A DNA stretch of 62,205 nucleotides from Nemertoderma westbladi (GCA_032718475.1 JAUCBJ010006640.1:1-62205); one strand, 5' to 3'. Shown: positions 45,801 through 48,623, counted from the first letter of the stretch. Program-made: numbers and translations. The notes: generated from the sequence alone by a model not told the origin.

Positions 45801-46274
45801 GAAATATCTCAAATTAATTACTTTCAGCTAACCGAAACGCGCAAGATACAAAACATTCAGACAAATTTGATAAATTTTCAATTGAAAAAATATTGAAAAG
45901 AAAATCGCCTCTCGCAAAAAAATATTTTCCGAACAAGTATTACAGCTTTATATATATAATATATATATATAATAATAGTATTTCAGCTGACTGACCTTAT
46001 ATTATCATATATTAAAATTATATCCATGCAGTTGACTATACACGATCAGAACGATGACTCAACGGCACGAAAGGACATAGTACGAAATGTAACTCCGGAG
46101 TTGGAAGACCCAAAACAGAAGTCGTGTTTCTCAAAACCAAAAAAAGATAAAAACCCCCACTTTGGGCTCCTCAAGATGGTACCACTCCGGGAGATTAGGG
46201 AGGGCAGTTACGTTAGAGATGACTCCATGTTTATAAGCATTTCCGTGGACTTAAGCGGTGTAACGCCTCTTTGA
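802..46274 (+). CDS. TRAF: TNF receptor-associated factor (TRAF) gene, spliced, 5'-partial
   Basis: TRAF proteins are cytoplasmic adaptors and RING ubiquitin ligases that link TNF-receptor/IL-1R/Toll-type receptors to NF-kB and JNK signalling. Spliced exons: 802-879 and 4051-4124 (probable), then 4489-4731, 10441-10577, 14761-14915, 15392-15633, 28240-28441, 45518-45677 and 46032-46274 (firm). Every junction has GT and AG ends, and the split codons fit at each step. Domain order is: Lys-rich leader, RING with C3HC3D ligands, five TRAF-type zinc fingers, a short coiled coil, and a MATH domain ending at the stop. About 510 codons are present. The start codon is not found. The MATH C-terminus (YVRDD followed by a VDLSG ending) resembles the TRAF1/2/3/5 group more than TRAF4 or TRAF6, but I do not assign a paralogue. 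The introns carry almost all the transposons and satellites in this window. Confidence 0.95.
880..1889 (+). other. Intron sequence without recognised genes
   Basis: AT-rich sequence. Small self-complementary stretches are visible (for example GGATGGCAGACATGCCATCC near 1509-1528, and GAAATGGCTGAAGG with its partner near 1396-1427). I see no exon or mobile-element coding motif. Confidence 0.5.
1890..1984 (+). repeat. CAATTATTCA-type minisatellite, left part
   Basis: Degenerate units of about 18-21 bp built on CCAAAAACAATTATTCATCC. The same family resumes at 3218-3370 on the far side of an antisense RTE-like copy, so this looks like one array split by an insertion. Confidence 0.7.
2345..2440 (+). 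repeat. Two-copy tandem repeat of about 43 bp with GATA-like words
   Basis: The unit GATAGATAATGTAGGTAAGG plus GTAGAGTAGAAAGTA occurs twice in tandem, then decays. It lies inside the segment that splits the antisense RTE-like copy. Confidence 0.8.
2636..2822 (+). repeat. Minisatellite of about 50 bp, four copies
   Basis: Each unit contains TGGCCCCGCGCCCGGGTAAT followed by RTTCTTGTAACCTCAAAGAG. The block is unusually GC-rich for this AT-rich region. The first unit is the most divergent. Confidence 0.85.
3218..3372 (+). repeat. CAATTATTCA-type minisatellite, right part
   Basis: Seven or so units of CCAAAAACAATTATTCATAC type, about 21 bp each. It gives rise to a short spurious open frame (3178-3366) of Asn-Tyr-Ser repeats that I do not consider a gene. 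Confidence 0.85.
3373..4050 (+). other. Intron sequence without recognised genes
   Basis: AT-rich unique-looking sequence. Nothing recognised on either strand up to the probable exon acceptor at 4049-4050. Confidence 0.5.
4051..4124 (+). CDS. TRAF: TRAF probable exon
   Basis: The acceptor ATTTTACAG ends at 4050, and the donor GTAAGA follows 4124. The 74 bases are open in the one phase that joins both the upstream candidate exon and the firm exon at 4489 (the split codon G|TT encodes Val). The peptide is polar and charged (KSDIDRKTENIDKRTS). Support comes from phase and splice signals only. Confidence 0.6.
4489..4731 (+). CDS. TRAF: TRAF exon: RING finger
   Basis: The acceptor TATTATAG ends at 4488, and the donor GTTAGT follows 4731. 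The second half encodes a RING finger: CPRC, then SCGHRMCGHC, then MVCP, completed by Asp from the next exon. This gives the C3HC3D ligand set known from TRAF RINGs, which bind E2 enzymes. A Tyr-rich lead-in (YAYKGYDLCFASRLDPKYV) precedes it, as in other TRAFs. The exon ends after the first base of a codon. Confidence 0.93.
4908..5520 (+). mobile_element. RTE-like 3' end (subfamily B), interrupted by the CR1-like element
   Basis: Encodes the last third of the RTE-like protein in broken frames (4903-5118 and 5236-5496). Motifs include the IWKSP segment, GHCFRREDQPVHNLVLW, and GQPMTFLRRILKETGLEDAD. The 3' untranslated part GCAGCTACAATGCAGCATGCC stops at 5520. The expected continuation, CATGCCGATCCTAGTAGTAG, reappears at 10002-10030. 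The CR1-like element is therefore inserted between the two pieces. 5'-truncated. Confidence 0.88.
5683..6762 (+). CDS. CR1-like ORF1 protein (zinc finger / PHD)
   Basis: 359 codons from ATG 5683. The frame is open back to 5509, but the related copy at 53528 starts at the equivalent MA-N position, so 5683 is preferred. Residues about 31-54 form a C2HC finger (FNCDGCSALF and HTATC). Residues about 74-122 form a PHD-like C4HC3 cluster (CPHC, CLGCDICHSWVHSACLGL, CKNC, CNIC). A charged middle and C-terminal part follow. CR1 ORF1 proteins are known to carry PHD fingers and are thought to bind element RNA. The frame is intact, in contrast to ORF2. The stop is six bases before the endonuclease frame. 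Confidence 0.85.
   Translation: MATNSSTKKLKAGGGRNSLPGSGKIDLSKLFNCDGCSALFTEKSAFTSHTATCGTGSDTSSRHIDEDPIKNICPHCSKVMSGKNCLGCDICHSWVHSACLGLSNSDVNVLGKCKNCKIVCNICESRGSLTIVKENETAVQPTGLSASDFIKFTNKMEESIAAQFGLLNEEIDSLRNDSNPADNFQKVVSGKRNRKLNQIDSKYPKSTYGTIPIEDVDREVSEQRKRERNIVVSGLAPPSNAVNDVTFLNDFLYKEFKQENAVESVCYHCQARDTNQPMFIIRLLSIACRSSILKNKRKLRDSNSTHGIYVSPDLTKLQATQAYVKRQEARNARYAISNPSLLQNGTPIIEASINLPSQS
6769..7794 (+). pseudogene. CR1-like ORF2, endonuclease part
   Basis: Encodes an AP-type endonuclease. It shows the N-terminal MNCRSIWNK segment, LTETHI, RGGGVAM, the catalytic GDFN (in ITGDFNLRHIDW), and SDHF near the end. In the intact family this nuclease nicks target DNA to prime reverse transcription. 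There is no in-frame ATG before the conserved start region near 6890, so the initiation codon is missing or re-initiation from ORF1 is used. A TAA at 7792-7794 ends the frame early. Coding continues in the same frame to a TGA near 7963, then shifts frame. Confidence 0.85.
7795..9767 (+). pseudogene. CR1-like ORF2, reverse transcriptase and C-terminal part, fragmented
   Basis: The RT core is in the frame 7962-9089: KAAGPDRIT, YRPISLTSLL, HGFLKSKST, FQRAFDKVSH, SGVPQGSVIAPLLF, and the catalytic KMYADDIKLY. All core motifs look preserved. The frame is lost near 9030 and resumes at 9028-9282 (RDLGIIISPDLRFSEHV). It breaks again, and the C-terminal part lies at about 9285-9767 with an in-frame TAA just before 9465 (SVWNSLPSNVV ending). 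At least five lesions separate these parts, so no full enzyme is encoded. Confidence 0.87.
10031..10440 (+). other. Intron sequence upstream of TRAF exon
   Basis: AT-rich sequence after the RTE tail. Contains the repeated word CCATACCATACCCATACCAT near 10343-10365. No coding motif seen. Confidence 0.5.
10441..10577 (+). CDS. TRAF: TRAF exon: end of RING and first zinc finger
   Basis: The acceptor ACCTTTCAG ends at 10440, and the donor GTAGAA follows 10577. The first two bases complete a Val codon. The next residue is the Asp that closes the C3HC3D RING. The exon then reads through an REI motif (conserved between RING and fingers in TRAFs) to CYNAKEGCKWSG, the first half of TRAF finger 1. It ends on a complete codon. 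Confidence 0.93.
10735..11482. repeat. 18-bp perfect inverted repeat flanking an RTE-like fragment
   Basis: CAAGGCGTTCTAGAACTA at 10735-10752 and its exact reverse complement at 11465-11482 bracket the RTE-like copy. The arms do not extend convincingly inward. Could be the arms of a small palindromic element that received the retrotransposon, or an inverted duplication. Confidence 0.7.
10758..11440 (+). pseudogene. RTE-like 3' end (subfamily B), nearly open
   Basis: From about 10758 the sequence matches the post-FADD part of the RTE-like RT (CASSVG, then NTKKTKIMTVNLD). The frame 10834-11358 stays open for 174 codons: DFCYLGSWI, KAWAALSSLSRIWKSP, and GQPMTFLRRILKDTGLEDAD. An internal deletion removes the segment between the ALTAED-like region and GHCLRRED. 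The 3' end carries GCAGCATCCCGATCGTAGTA and a TAG tail. 5'-truncated. Confidence 0.85.
11596..12081. mobile_element. hAT-type MITE with perfect 8-bp target duplication
   Basis: A 486-bp element starting TAGGGATGTGGCGAATGTCC and ending with the inverted form (GACATTCGCAACATCCCTA). It is flanked by ACAGCCAC at 11588-11595 and 12082-12089. An 8-bp duplication and a TAGGGATG-type end are hallmarks of hAT elements. Subterminal CATCCGCATCCGCGG repeats occur near both ends, as hAT transposases often bind subterminal repeats. No transposase is encoded, so it is non-autonomous. Confidence 0.92.
12090..13559 (+). other. Intron sequence with a dispersed short repeat
   Basis: No gene recognised. Between about 13295 and 13470 the phrase GGAGCAGGTT followed by GGGCTTTTCTAACCAAAACA recurs three times. 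The same phrase occurs at 50935-51030, and a relative occurs near 26870-26915, so it belongs to a dispersed family. Confidence 0.6.
13560..14125 (+). repeat. Minisatellite of 20- and 30-40-bp units (CTCAGCCTA family)
   Basis: About 20 units. Simple units are GGGAGTGTTCTCAGCCTAAG (20 bp). Compound units insert GGCTGAGATAACTG, so CTCAGCCTAGGCTGAG forms a perfect dyad in many units. Similar words occur at 13010-13110, suggesting that the array once extended leftward. Confidence 0.88.
14126..14760 (+). other. Intron sequence upstream of TRAF exon
   Basis: No gene recognised. A GC-richer patch at 14510-14630 has several self-complementary words (GCCT...AGGC, TCAGCTGA, CCTAGG). I considered a ribozyme there and rejected it. 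Confidence 0.5.
14761..14915 (+). CDS. TRAF: TRAF exon: zinc fingers 1-3
   Basis: The acceptor ATTGTTAG ends at 14760, and the donor GTTGGC follows 14915. Begins on a full codon with HYEKDC, which supplies the His and Cys ligands that finish finger 1. It then encodes finger 2 (CPNKC and HMKDDC) and the start of finger 3 (CNYC). Ends two bases into a Ser codon. Confidence 0.93.
15005..15033 (+). repeat. GTGC tetranucleotide microsatellite
   Basis: About six copies of the GTGC/TGCG tetranucleotide within the intron. Confidence 0.95.
15392..15633 (+). CDS. TRAF: TRAF exon: zinc fingers 3-5
   Basis: The acceptor TTATTGTAG ends at 15391, and the donor GTAACG follows 15633. Finishes finger 3 (HHENRC), then encodes finger 4 (CEQCGKRVPRKELDDHQHTNC without gaps in frame) and finger 5 (CSFKQFGC and H-x3/4-H type end). 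An alpha-helical lead (EHLNMIAKICAG) toward the coiled coil follows. Ends one base into a Gly codon that is completed at 28240. The 3' half of this exon is duplicated at 19525. Confidence 0.94.
15678..15751 (+). repeat. 17-bp minisatellite, first short block
   Basis: Four units of GAACCCCACCCCATACG, the last degenerate (ACCAAATGCAGAACCCC). It ends in TGCAGAACCCC (15741-15751), the target duplication of the RTE-like insertion. Confidence 0.95.
15799..16085 (-). pseudogene. RTE-like C-terminal part after the frameshift
   Basis: Carries the conserved tail: NIGGVSLVPPSLTLEQ, GHCFRREDQPVHNLVLW, GQPMTFLRRILKDTGL, and a stop after AQHS. The same ending occurs in the copies at 5496 and 11358. It is separated from the main frame only by the lesion near 16085. 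Confidence 0.88.
16076..18700 (-). CDS. RTE-like endonuclease-reverse transcriptase (main frame)
   Basis: The first Met inside the element is at 18700 and gives 874 codons. The open frame itself runs upstream into the minisatellite to 19243 and is not trustworthy there. The N-terminal AP endonuclease shows VGVQEHRMQTG, GNGGIGLLM, FLGDFNASL, and SDHRLIV. The RT shows GSFRGISLIS, QNGFRKGRGTMEP, FVDFFKAFDSVS, GILQGDTLAPFLF and the catalytic LDFADDLGV. The post-RT region has DFCYLGSWI. The product would nick DNA and reverse-transcribe the element RNA. The frame ends prematurely near 16085 through a small insertion. The remaining C-terminus continues in another frame. Confidence 0.9.
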   Translation of the reverse strand: MRQGELTALADKLSLSAVGVQEHRMQTGQTDEVLIKDMGGGWRLALASADDSGNGGIGLLMNPTAHAALDKIDQISNRIIRCHFSCSGRLAKKFPKVVLIVCYSPTSVAPVEEVENFYHNLQAATDGVDQHAFLTFLGDFNASLHQSPPSSWVYSNSVNRNSVHLQDFISGNGLFSAGTQFKKRTGKLWTHSGPSGHKSQIDHILFRRKYRSSIQDCNAFTLRPFSSDHRLIVAKVRLSLRASRTTKSALPRHDWSSLLQQPSVRSSFTLQLSNRYEALASEAADHCEGYTAFTEAVKLAAAETVPVYPRNRKRAPWTDNKIQKCRNDLHKAQKESRLKQTTAAKNAVKAASRSLNRQYSANLQELINQQVDAINDADDSRQSSQAWKSINLLTGRKSQPTTKVKAESPADRLNGWKAHFEKLLNNDRVLPDNFIDVKVSESVLPDIPIGDISFAEVKVAAKSIKTNRASGVDGVPPEVFKIPECLKLIYPIIVDMYRTTRVPQEMKTNKLVPVPKKGNPTLYGSFRGISLISIAAKLYNRILLNRIRDPIERLLRGNQNGFRKGRGTMEPILALRRIIEELSKKKDRHLAVIFVDFFKAFDSVSRSRMFSILSLYGIPDEIIAAIRSVYDGSTSFVSTVDGDTEPFEVLWGILQGDTLAPFLFIIVVDYVLRMSLDHYNDDGVMITPPTGSRSRGNPAKYLTDLDFADDLGVLSESLEGAQRLLSSLEHAASSVGLFINSRKTKILTVNFESPQQVSDRMSISSKDGMLEHVYDFCYLGSWIRKSGEDLRIRKGNAWAALNRLSRIWKSPRINRKLKVRLFRAAVVPVLLYGSPCWALTAEDTKSLDGTFTRMLRRIHCVKYNAHISNQTNTI
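18920..19524 (+). repeat. 17-bp minisatellite, middle block
   Basis: About 35 units of GAACCCCACCCCATACG with variants (CAGAACCCC, AATACAAAAC, CATAAAGAAC). The unit has no stop codon in any of the six frames, so spurious long frames appear on both strands. Confidence 0.95.
19525..19684 (+). pseudogene. Duplicated 3' half of a TRAF exon plus its splice donor
   Basis: Matches 15517-15676 at an offset of 4,008 bp. It covers the last 117 coding bases (finger 5 onward), the GTAACG donor and the first intron bases. One coding difference is visible: AAG to AAT, Lys to Asn. The exon's own acceptor and first half are missing. The upstream neighbour is minisatellite ending CAGAACCC. Joining from either neighbouring TRAF donor would be out of frame if the nearest CAG were used, so it is probably non-functional. 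Confidence 0.93.
19685..20148 (+). repeat. 17-bp minisatellite, third block
   Basis: About 27 units of the same 17-bp repeat, becoming irregular after 20090 (CCACCCCCAATACAGGAG). It directly follows the exon duplicate, just as the first block follows the original exon. Confidence 0.95.
20241..20268 (+). repeat. Poly-C tract, 28 bases
   Basis: Uninterrupted run of 28 C. Its true length is uncertain because such runs are error-prone in sequencing. Between here and 20627 only G-rich and C-rich patches are seen, no gene. Confidence 0.9.
20766..21653. mobile_element. Foldback-type MITE at a TTAA target
   Basis: 888 bp flanked by TTAA (20762-20765 and 21654-21657). The ends are GAGGGGAGTAGCGCCCCCCT on the left and, inverted, GGGGGGAATATCACCCCCAA. 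The interior is a long imperfect palindrome centred on the AAAGGCCC hairpin near 21340. Sequences around 21180-21300 reappear inverted at 21360-21480. TTAA duplication is typical of piggyBac-group transposons, but no transposase is present and the family is inferred. The short frame 21286-21543 is a by-product. Confidence 0.75.
21770..21922 (+). repeat. 5' LTR
   Basis: 153 bp, begins TGTGTAGTATC and ends GATTAGTCA (TG...CA). It differs from the 3' LTR only at the word GGCTATCTG (GGCTTTCTG in the 3' copy). Confidence 0.96.
21923..21937 (+). promoter_or_regulatory. Candidate primer binding site
   Basis: TGGCGCAGCTTTAGG starts directly after the 5' LTR with the TGG expected to pair with a tRNA CCA end. 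I could not assign the tRNA. Confidence 0.5.
21995..23580 (+). pseudogene. Gag with zinc knuckles and protease remnant, frameshifted
   Basis: Starts at ATG 21995 (SDHRDPRSFILRG). The capsid-like part runs in one frame to about 22400 and resumes in another frame (LDQFVAGFNDREVTEQLL from 22492 on). The nucleocapsid has two knuckles, CPQCGYTPHPARKTC and CCHCGTSGHYDRMC, for RNA binding. Downstream (about 23070-23100) the protease region reads PASGANITALP where retropepsins have a D-T/S-G triad, so the catalytic Asp appears replaced by Ala. DGLQQPLLSR near 23290 is also typical of this lineage. Breaks are described only. Confidence 0.82.
23581..24645 (+). pseudogene. Pol: reverse transcriptase and start of RNase H, broken
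   Basis: RT motifs in frame 23701-24060: MGILEPA, WLSLMVVTKKKD, VDLRELNKA, VFSVLDGLKGFHQV, and FRYRRMPMGWHGSSDVF. A TGA at 24058-24060 interrupts. The next segment reads IVEDIIIYA, where the family has two Asp, so the first catalytic Asp is Glu. About 15 residues are deleted near 24140. The connection (FLGLAQQLGN) and RNase H start (LLTDASRLNGLGF) follow, then a TAA at 24643-24645. Confidence 0.85.
24646..26115 (+). pseudogene. Pol: RNase H end and integrase, broken
   Basis: RNase H C-terminus (ELVTDSSPLIPIL, RFNFTARHPRGSKHVIADAFSR) lies in a shifted frame. The integrase zinc-binding region near 25160-25300 is frameshifted and has lost recognisable ligands. The catalytic core is at 25360-25680: VHTDIF, CPDNGPQL, a TAG at 25582-25584, then NGCADAAVKALKK, where the third acidic residue is Asp instead of the usual Glu. 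The C-terminal part is open to 26115. A short proline-rich tail (RSGRIIKPPLRY) ends near 26314. Confidence 0.83.
26385..26393 (+). promoter_or_regulatory. Polypurine tract of the LTR element
   Basis: AAAGAGGGG lies two bases before the 3' LTR, the expected plus-strand primer site. Confidence 0.7.
26396..26548 (+). repeat. 3' LTR
   Basis: 153 bp, one mismatch to the 5' LTR. Followed by ATTAG. Confidence 0.96.
26838..27067. mobile_element. Small MITE with 24-bp terminal inverted repeats
   Basis: Left end CCCTTGTGAAGAATACCAGG, right end CCTGGTATTCTTCACATGGG. Two further copies of GAAGAATACCAGACTTTCTG-like words lie just upstream (26743-26800). About 230 bp, no coding capacity. Sits inside the hAT-like element. 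Confidence 0.7.
27177..28239 (+). other. Intron sequence upstream of the TRAF coiled-coil exon
   Basis: No gene or clear element recognised. A GAGA microsatellite is at about 27400-27415. Confidence 0.5.
28240..28441 (+). CDS. TRAF: TRAF exon: coiled coil and start of MATH domain
   Basis: The acceptor GATTCCTAG ends at 28239, and the donor GTGGGA follows 28441. The first two bases complete a Gly codon. A short amphipathic helix (DLRKIMDRLNAVEKKLNQQ) would form the trimerising coiled coil. FLWKIENIEEK opens the MATH (TRAF-C) domain, which binds receptor tails. It ends with AG, which joins C at 45518 to make Ser in the LYSP motif of MATH domains. The coiled coil is shorter than in vertebrate TRAF2 or TRAF3. 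Confidence 0.93.
28815..29725. mobile_element. 911-bp foldback element with arms of over 400 bp
   Basis: The left arm 28815-29238 is repeated in inverted form at 29313-29725, with a loop of about 75 bp. The ends are TACACCATGA and TCATGGTGTA, next to TA-rich sequence that fits a TA target. Each arm carries a homopolymer (C at 28863-28879, G at 29660-29677) at the same relative site. Short frames 28838-29062 (+) and 29419-29691 (-) are the same arm read twice, not genes. Confidence 0.9.
29740..30553 (+). other. Left flank of the 16-bp satellite with CCATAGGGCCAC motifs
   Basis: AT-rich. Contains CCATAGGGCCAC at about 29751, CCACAGGGCCACC at about 29969, and the inverted GTGGCCCTATGG at about 30357. 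The same motif clusters on the other side of the satellite. Confidence 0.65.
30554..35143 (+). repeat. 16-bp satellite with higher-order repeats
   Basis: About 4.6 kb and 285 units of AACGCTCACTGAATAG. Variants (GCTC, ACTC, GTTC, AAGCTC, CACGGAATA) are arranged in blocks. Marked variants recur at 272 bp (17 units) inside larger blocks repeated at about 709 bp and 1,829 bp. The last kilobase uses other variants, including an 18-19-bp form with GTTTAAATGAATAG. Every unit contains TGA and TAG, so no frame stays open. Confidence 0.96.
35290..35480 (+). repeat. Cluster of CCATAGGGCCAC dyads
   Basis: ACCATAGGGCCAC followed by GTGGCCCTATGG forms a near-perfect hairpin at 35303-35330. Single copies in both orientations follow at about 35336, 35360, 35390, 35417 and 35464. 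Lies just right of the 16-bp satellite. Confidence 0.8.
35481..36540 (+). other. AT-rich intron sequence
   Basis: No gene, repeat array or mobile-element motif recognised. Confidence 0.5.
36541..37200 (+). repeat. Hairpin module, first and most diverged pair
   Basis: Two hairpins: ACATGCAACCATAAG with CTTATGGTGCATG at 36541-36580, and ACATGCAACCCTAAT with CTTAAGGCTGCATGT at 36996-37037. Each is followed by TTTATTTAAACT and diverged copies of the sequence seen in the later modules (for example CTCGAATAATTCGAG near 37111). Confidence 0.75.
37290..37430 (+). repeat. Isolated diverged monomer of the 146-bp satellite
   Basis: Contains TTTTCATGTTTGGTGGTATC, TGTCTGTCCGTTTG and TGTGTCTGTCAAAATA in the same order as the main array, but highly diverged. 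Follows the first hairpin pair. Confidence 0.8.
37940..38453 (+). repeat. Hairpin module, copy 1 of a direct duplication
   Basis: About 510 bp. Hairpins at 37947-37988 (ACATGCAACCATAAG with CTTATGGCTGCATGT) and 38140-38194 (degenerate). Between them are ATATCTAAATAGATTGAG and GACTTAAAATAAACC. After them are GTTCGAGTAATTTCGAT and TTACAACAAAGTTTCGGTAAAC. The whole segment recurs at 39296 at an offset of 1,356 bp. Satellite monomers start 24 bp after it. Confidence 0.88.
38477..38925 (+). repeat. 146-bp satellite, three monomers
   Basis: Three monomers with the motif CTGTCAAAATACAATATGACACC, written here as CTGTCAAAATACAATATGAC plus ACC. They sit between the two hairpin modules. Confidence 0.92.
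38926..39295 (+). other. Spacer between satellite and hairpin module
   Basis: No gene seen. A diverged ACATGCAGCCATAAAACC word at about 39081 hints at another decayed hairpin. Confidence 0.5.
39296..39795 (+). repeat. Hairpin module, copy 2
   Basis: Matches 37940-38453 through both hairpins (39303-39343 and 39496-39538) and the AT-rich arms. Visible differences are scattered substitutions and small indels, so the duplication is not recent. Confidence 0.88.
40003..40465 (+). pseudogene. RTE-like 3' end abutting the 146-bp satellite
   Basis: From about 40003 it matches the post-RT region of subfamily B (GCGAGTCCATGCTGG, the GHCFHRVDQPVHNLVLW-like part, GKPMTFLRRILKNTGLEDAD in frame 40250-40444). 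The 3' untranslated end is cut at GTGCAGCCGATC. At this point it merges with the satellite word CGATCTGTCTGTC. 5'-truncated. Confidence 0.85.
40466..43720 (+). repeat. 146-bp satellite, main array
   Basis: About 22 tandem monomers, period 146 bp. Each contains CTGTCAAAATACAATATGAC, AAAGCTAAAATCCCGGGAAT, GACTTCATTTACTGTATCAG, and TTTTCATGTTTGGCAGCAAT. The monomers at 41700-42780 are almost identical, while those at both edges diverge, the pattern expected from unequal exchange. Repeated 71-codon frames, one per monomer, are by-products. Confidence 0.96.
43853..44040 (+). repeat. 15-bp minisatellite
   Basis: About 12 units of GGGACCGAATTGTCT. The 15-bp length keeps frame, so the - strand shows an open run of DNSVP pentapeptides (43826-44122), which I do not regard as a gene. 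Diverged units recur at 44190-44275. Confidence 0.92.
44285..44425 (+). repeat. Diverged edge monomer of the 146-bp satellite
   Basis: TTTTCATGTTTGGTGGCATC and CTGTCTGTCTTTCCGTTTG in monomer order, strongly diverged. Decayed further pieces reach about 44540. Confidence 0.75.
44900..45310 (+). repeat. Cluster of ATGCAGCCATAAG hairpins
   Basis: At least four dyads: 44918-44969, 44993-45040 (GCAGCCATAAGCCCAC with GGCCTTATGGCTGC), 45163-45202, and 45249-45300 (ATGCAGCCATAAG with TTATGGCTGCAT). Single CCATAAGGCC words lie between. Same core as the hairpin modules at 36.5-39.8 kb. Confidence 0.85.
45518..45677 (+). CDS. TRAF: TRAF exon: middle of MATH domain
   Basis: The acceptor TTTTGCAG ends at 45517, and the donor GTGACC follows 45677. 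Encodes PSFTTTRRGYKL and, after a GTGSAKGDFLSLFL stretch, GDYDPLLPWPF. These are the signature strands of TRAF-type MATH domains (GYK, SLF, YDxLLPWPF). The first base completes a Ser codon with the previous exon. Ends on a full Lys codon. Confidence 0.95.
46032..46274 (+). CDS. TRAF: TRAF last exon: end of MATH domain and stop
   Basis: The acceptor ATCCATGCAG ends at 46031. Continues the strand LTIHDQ and includes a Lys/Pro-rich loop (KPKKDKNPHFG). It ends with SYVRDDSMFISISVDLSG, the conserved terminal strands of TRAF MATH domains, then TGA at 46272-46274. AATAAA begins at the last base of the stop codon (46274-46279) and could serve as the polyadenylation signal. Confidence 0.95.
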   Translation: MTIHDQNDDSTARKDIVRNVTPELEDPKQKSCFSKPKKDKNPHFGLLKMVPLREIREGSYVRDDSMFISISVDLSGVTPL

Positions 46275-46279
46275 ATAAA
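46274..46279 (+). terminator. Candidate TRAF polyadenylation signal
   Basis: AATAAA overlaps the last base of the TGA stop. If used, the 3' untranslated region would be only some tens of bases. Confidence 0.4.
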
Positions 46280-46517
46280 CTAATATAACAAAATTGTACC
46301 AACCACACCGTACCCACATTTGGTATATTTCATTAAATAGTCCAGTCGCTGTTTTCTAATTTTGAAGTGGAAGTTCGTAACTATTTGATACTCTTACATT
46401 TTTGAATATCTATCAATGTCGTTCATTCCCGAAAATTATTGTTTTTTTAACATATAATATAATAGTAAAATTGCTTTAAATGTGTTTTTCTCAGAACCGT
46501 TTTTTTAGACATTTTCC

Positions 46518-46831
46518 AATTTTAGGTACACTTTTCTCGATAATGGCTGGATGAAATTGGCTGAAATTTACTGAGAAGGGAGCCAGACAACACCCACAAA
46601 CGTAGTAGCACACTTATCAGCGAAACTTAGCAATATAAGCCTATTATACGTATCATAAAACCGTGTTTTTTTTAAAAATAAATTTATGTGAAAAAATCAC
46701 AAAAAACGCTATATTTTCGTTAAATATTAACCTATTTGCTACCACGTCTTACAGAGAGTGGTATAATTACTGTATTAAATTTTCAGAGCAAACGACCAAA
46801 GCCAATCCTGAGAAAAATGTACCTAAAGTTT
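46518..46831. mobile_element. Possible MITE with about 28-bp inverted ends
   Basis: TTTTAGGTACACTTTTCTCG at the left and, inverted at the right, AACTTTAGGTACATTTTTCT. The ends pair imperfectly over about 28 bp. No coding capacity. Confidence 0.6.
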
Positions 46832-47100
46832 GAATTTGTAAGGGAAAATACAACCCATAGGGCCTACACTGCCCTTAATAGAAATGCAAACAACGTAAAT
46901 TTACAGTAGTTATAAATTAATTATATAGTTTCATATTTAGTCTACGGTGTTACGTATACGTTATCGGAATTCCAAAAGGATATAATTATAACATTATACA
47001 GTAAGTGACAATCAATTCAGACATGAAGTAACTGCATAATAAAATACAGTATTCAGAATACCAATTGAACTGCACTTGTCATTAATTATAAACTACTACT
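46832..47100 (+). other. Intergenic sequence
   Basis: AT-rich, nothing recognised. Confidence 0.5.
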
Positions 47101-47310
47101 ACTAGGTCGAGCGAACTCGGACAGTGGAAATGAGATCCTTCGAGGCTTCCCGATTCTCCATAGTTGTCGCAATTTCGTTTCTCCCAAGTTCAGTATCCCT
47201 TTCAAGTTGATCTATATATGTTATGGCCGGTCGTCCACGACTACGCTTTCCATGAGTTGGTTGCCAGAAAAGTAGATCTGGTATGACCTCGTCTTTACTT
47301 CGTAAAGTGT
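47100..47310 (-). pseudogene. RTE-like 3' end (subfamily A), antisense fragment
   Basis: The reverse complement matches the last 200 bases of the element at 12-655, including the GRPAITYIDQLERDTEL-coding part, the stop and the TAG tail (CTACTACTACTAGG at 47093-47106). It is broken off at about 47310. Confidence 0.88.
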
Positions 47311-47757
47311 TTTATAAACTATTTCATTAATTTCTGGAGAGTTGGACCTGCTTTATGTAGTATACGACTTTATATGATTACAGTAAACGTTGTTTCTTGG
47401 GAGACAATGACAAGAGAACCTTGGTACAACTGATACCAGTTCTCTACATTACATCCAATACTCAAACAATCATTGGGGGAACCCGTTCATAAATTCAATT
47501 ACAAATTAGCTAGCCTTACAGACTTATGAGAGAAGATGTGCAAAACTATGTACATAATACTGAATAATAATAATAATACAATGAAATAATGTAGTTTAGT
47601 TAGTTGAAATGACGGCAATAAAGTGACAATGTATCAGGTAGAGGTTGTTCGACACAACCACCACTGTAAATAGATGGAAGACACAGTAAATGAAATATTT
47701 CGTTGAGACTTTTAAAATGATTTGCAGACCGAGAAATCCGTCAAATGTGATCATATT
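47311..47757 (+). other. Intergenic sequence
   Basis: No gene or element recognised. Confidence 0.5.
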
Positions 47758-47776
47758 ATCGCCAGCCGCTATACAA

Positions 47777-48623
47777 AAGTGTTTAAATACCAGTGTTTGG
47801 AGCTCATTTACCCCATCTTAGTATGTACAGAACGATGAGAGTCCCACAAGAAATGAAAACAAATAAGTCGGTGCCAGTTCCCCAGAAAGGCAAACGCTCT
47901 ATGGTTTCTTTCGGATAATCTTATGATCTCGATTGCTGCAAAGCTATACCATAGATTTCTATTAAATCGCATCAGGTATCGTATTGAGAGACTGCTCCGT
48001 GGAAATCAGAATGGGCTTACTAGCTCCAAAAGTCGCGAAAAGCCAGCACCTAACTGATCTAGACTTTGCTGATGACTTAGGAGTACTCTCAGAATCACTA
48101 GAGGGAGCCCAACGGCTCCTCAGCTCATTAGAACAGGCTGCTTCTTGTGTTGGTCTTTTACTCCAAGAAGACCAACATTTTGACAGTAAACTTTGAAGGT
48201 CCTCAGCAAATCTGTGATGCATAATGTACACATCTCCAACCAGACACTAAATAATATTGGAGGTGTCTCGTTGGTTCCCCCAAGATTGACACTAGAACAA
48301 AGCCGCCTCCGCTTTGCAGAACATTGTTTTCGCCGTGAGGACCAGCCTGTGAACAATTTTGTGCTTTGGCAGACCCATGGATAAAATTAGCATGGTGGAC
48401 AGCATATGACTTTTGTGAGACGGCTCTTAAAGGACACTGGCTTTGAAGATGCGGATAGACTCGCGAAAGTCATGGGGATAGGGAGTTGTGGCGGTGAAAC
48501 TTTGTTTACAAGCCGACATAGTATTCTTAATGCACGCTGTTAAGCCGGCATAGCATCTCAATGTGCAGTTTCAATACAGCATGCCGATTATAGAAGTAAA
48601 CAATATAAACTCTATCATATAGA
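47777..48623 (+). mobile_element. RTE-like copy with internal deletion and 19-bp target duplication
   Basis: Flanked by ATCGCCAGCCGCTATACAA at 47758-47776 and 48624-48642. Starts in the RT region (TRVPQEMKTNK-like coding, frameshifted) and lacks most of the RT core. It resumes at LTDLDFADDLGVLSESLEGAQ (about 48051) and then jumps to the C-terminal GHCFRRED-like part. Ends with GCAGCATGCC-like 3' sequence. Both truncation and internal deletion are present. Confidence 0.9.

Noticed and set aside
45518-46274. MATH exons as a separate MATH-only gene
   Set aside because: The split codon AG|C and the continuous MATH strand order join them to the exon at 28240, so one gene is the simpler reading.
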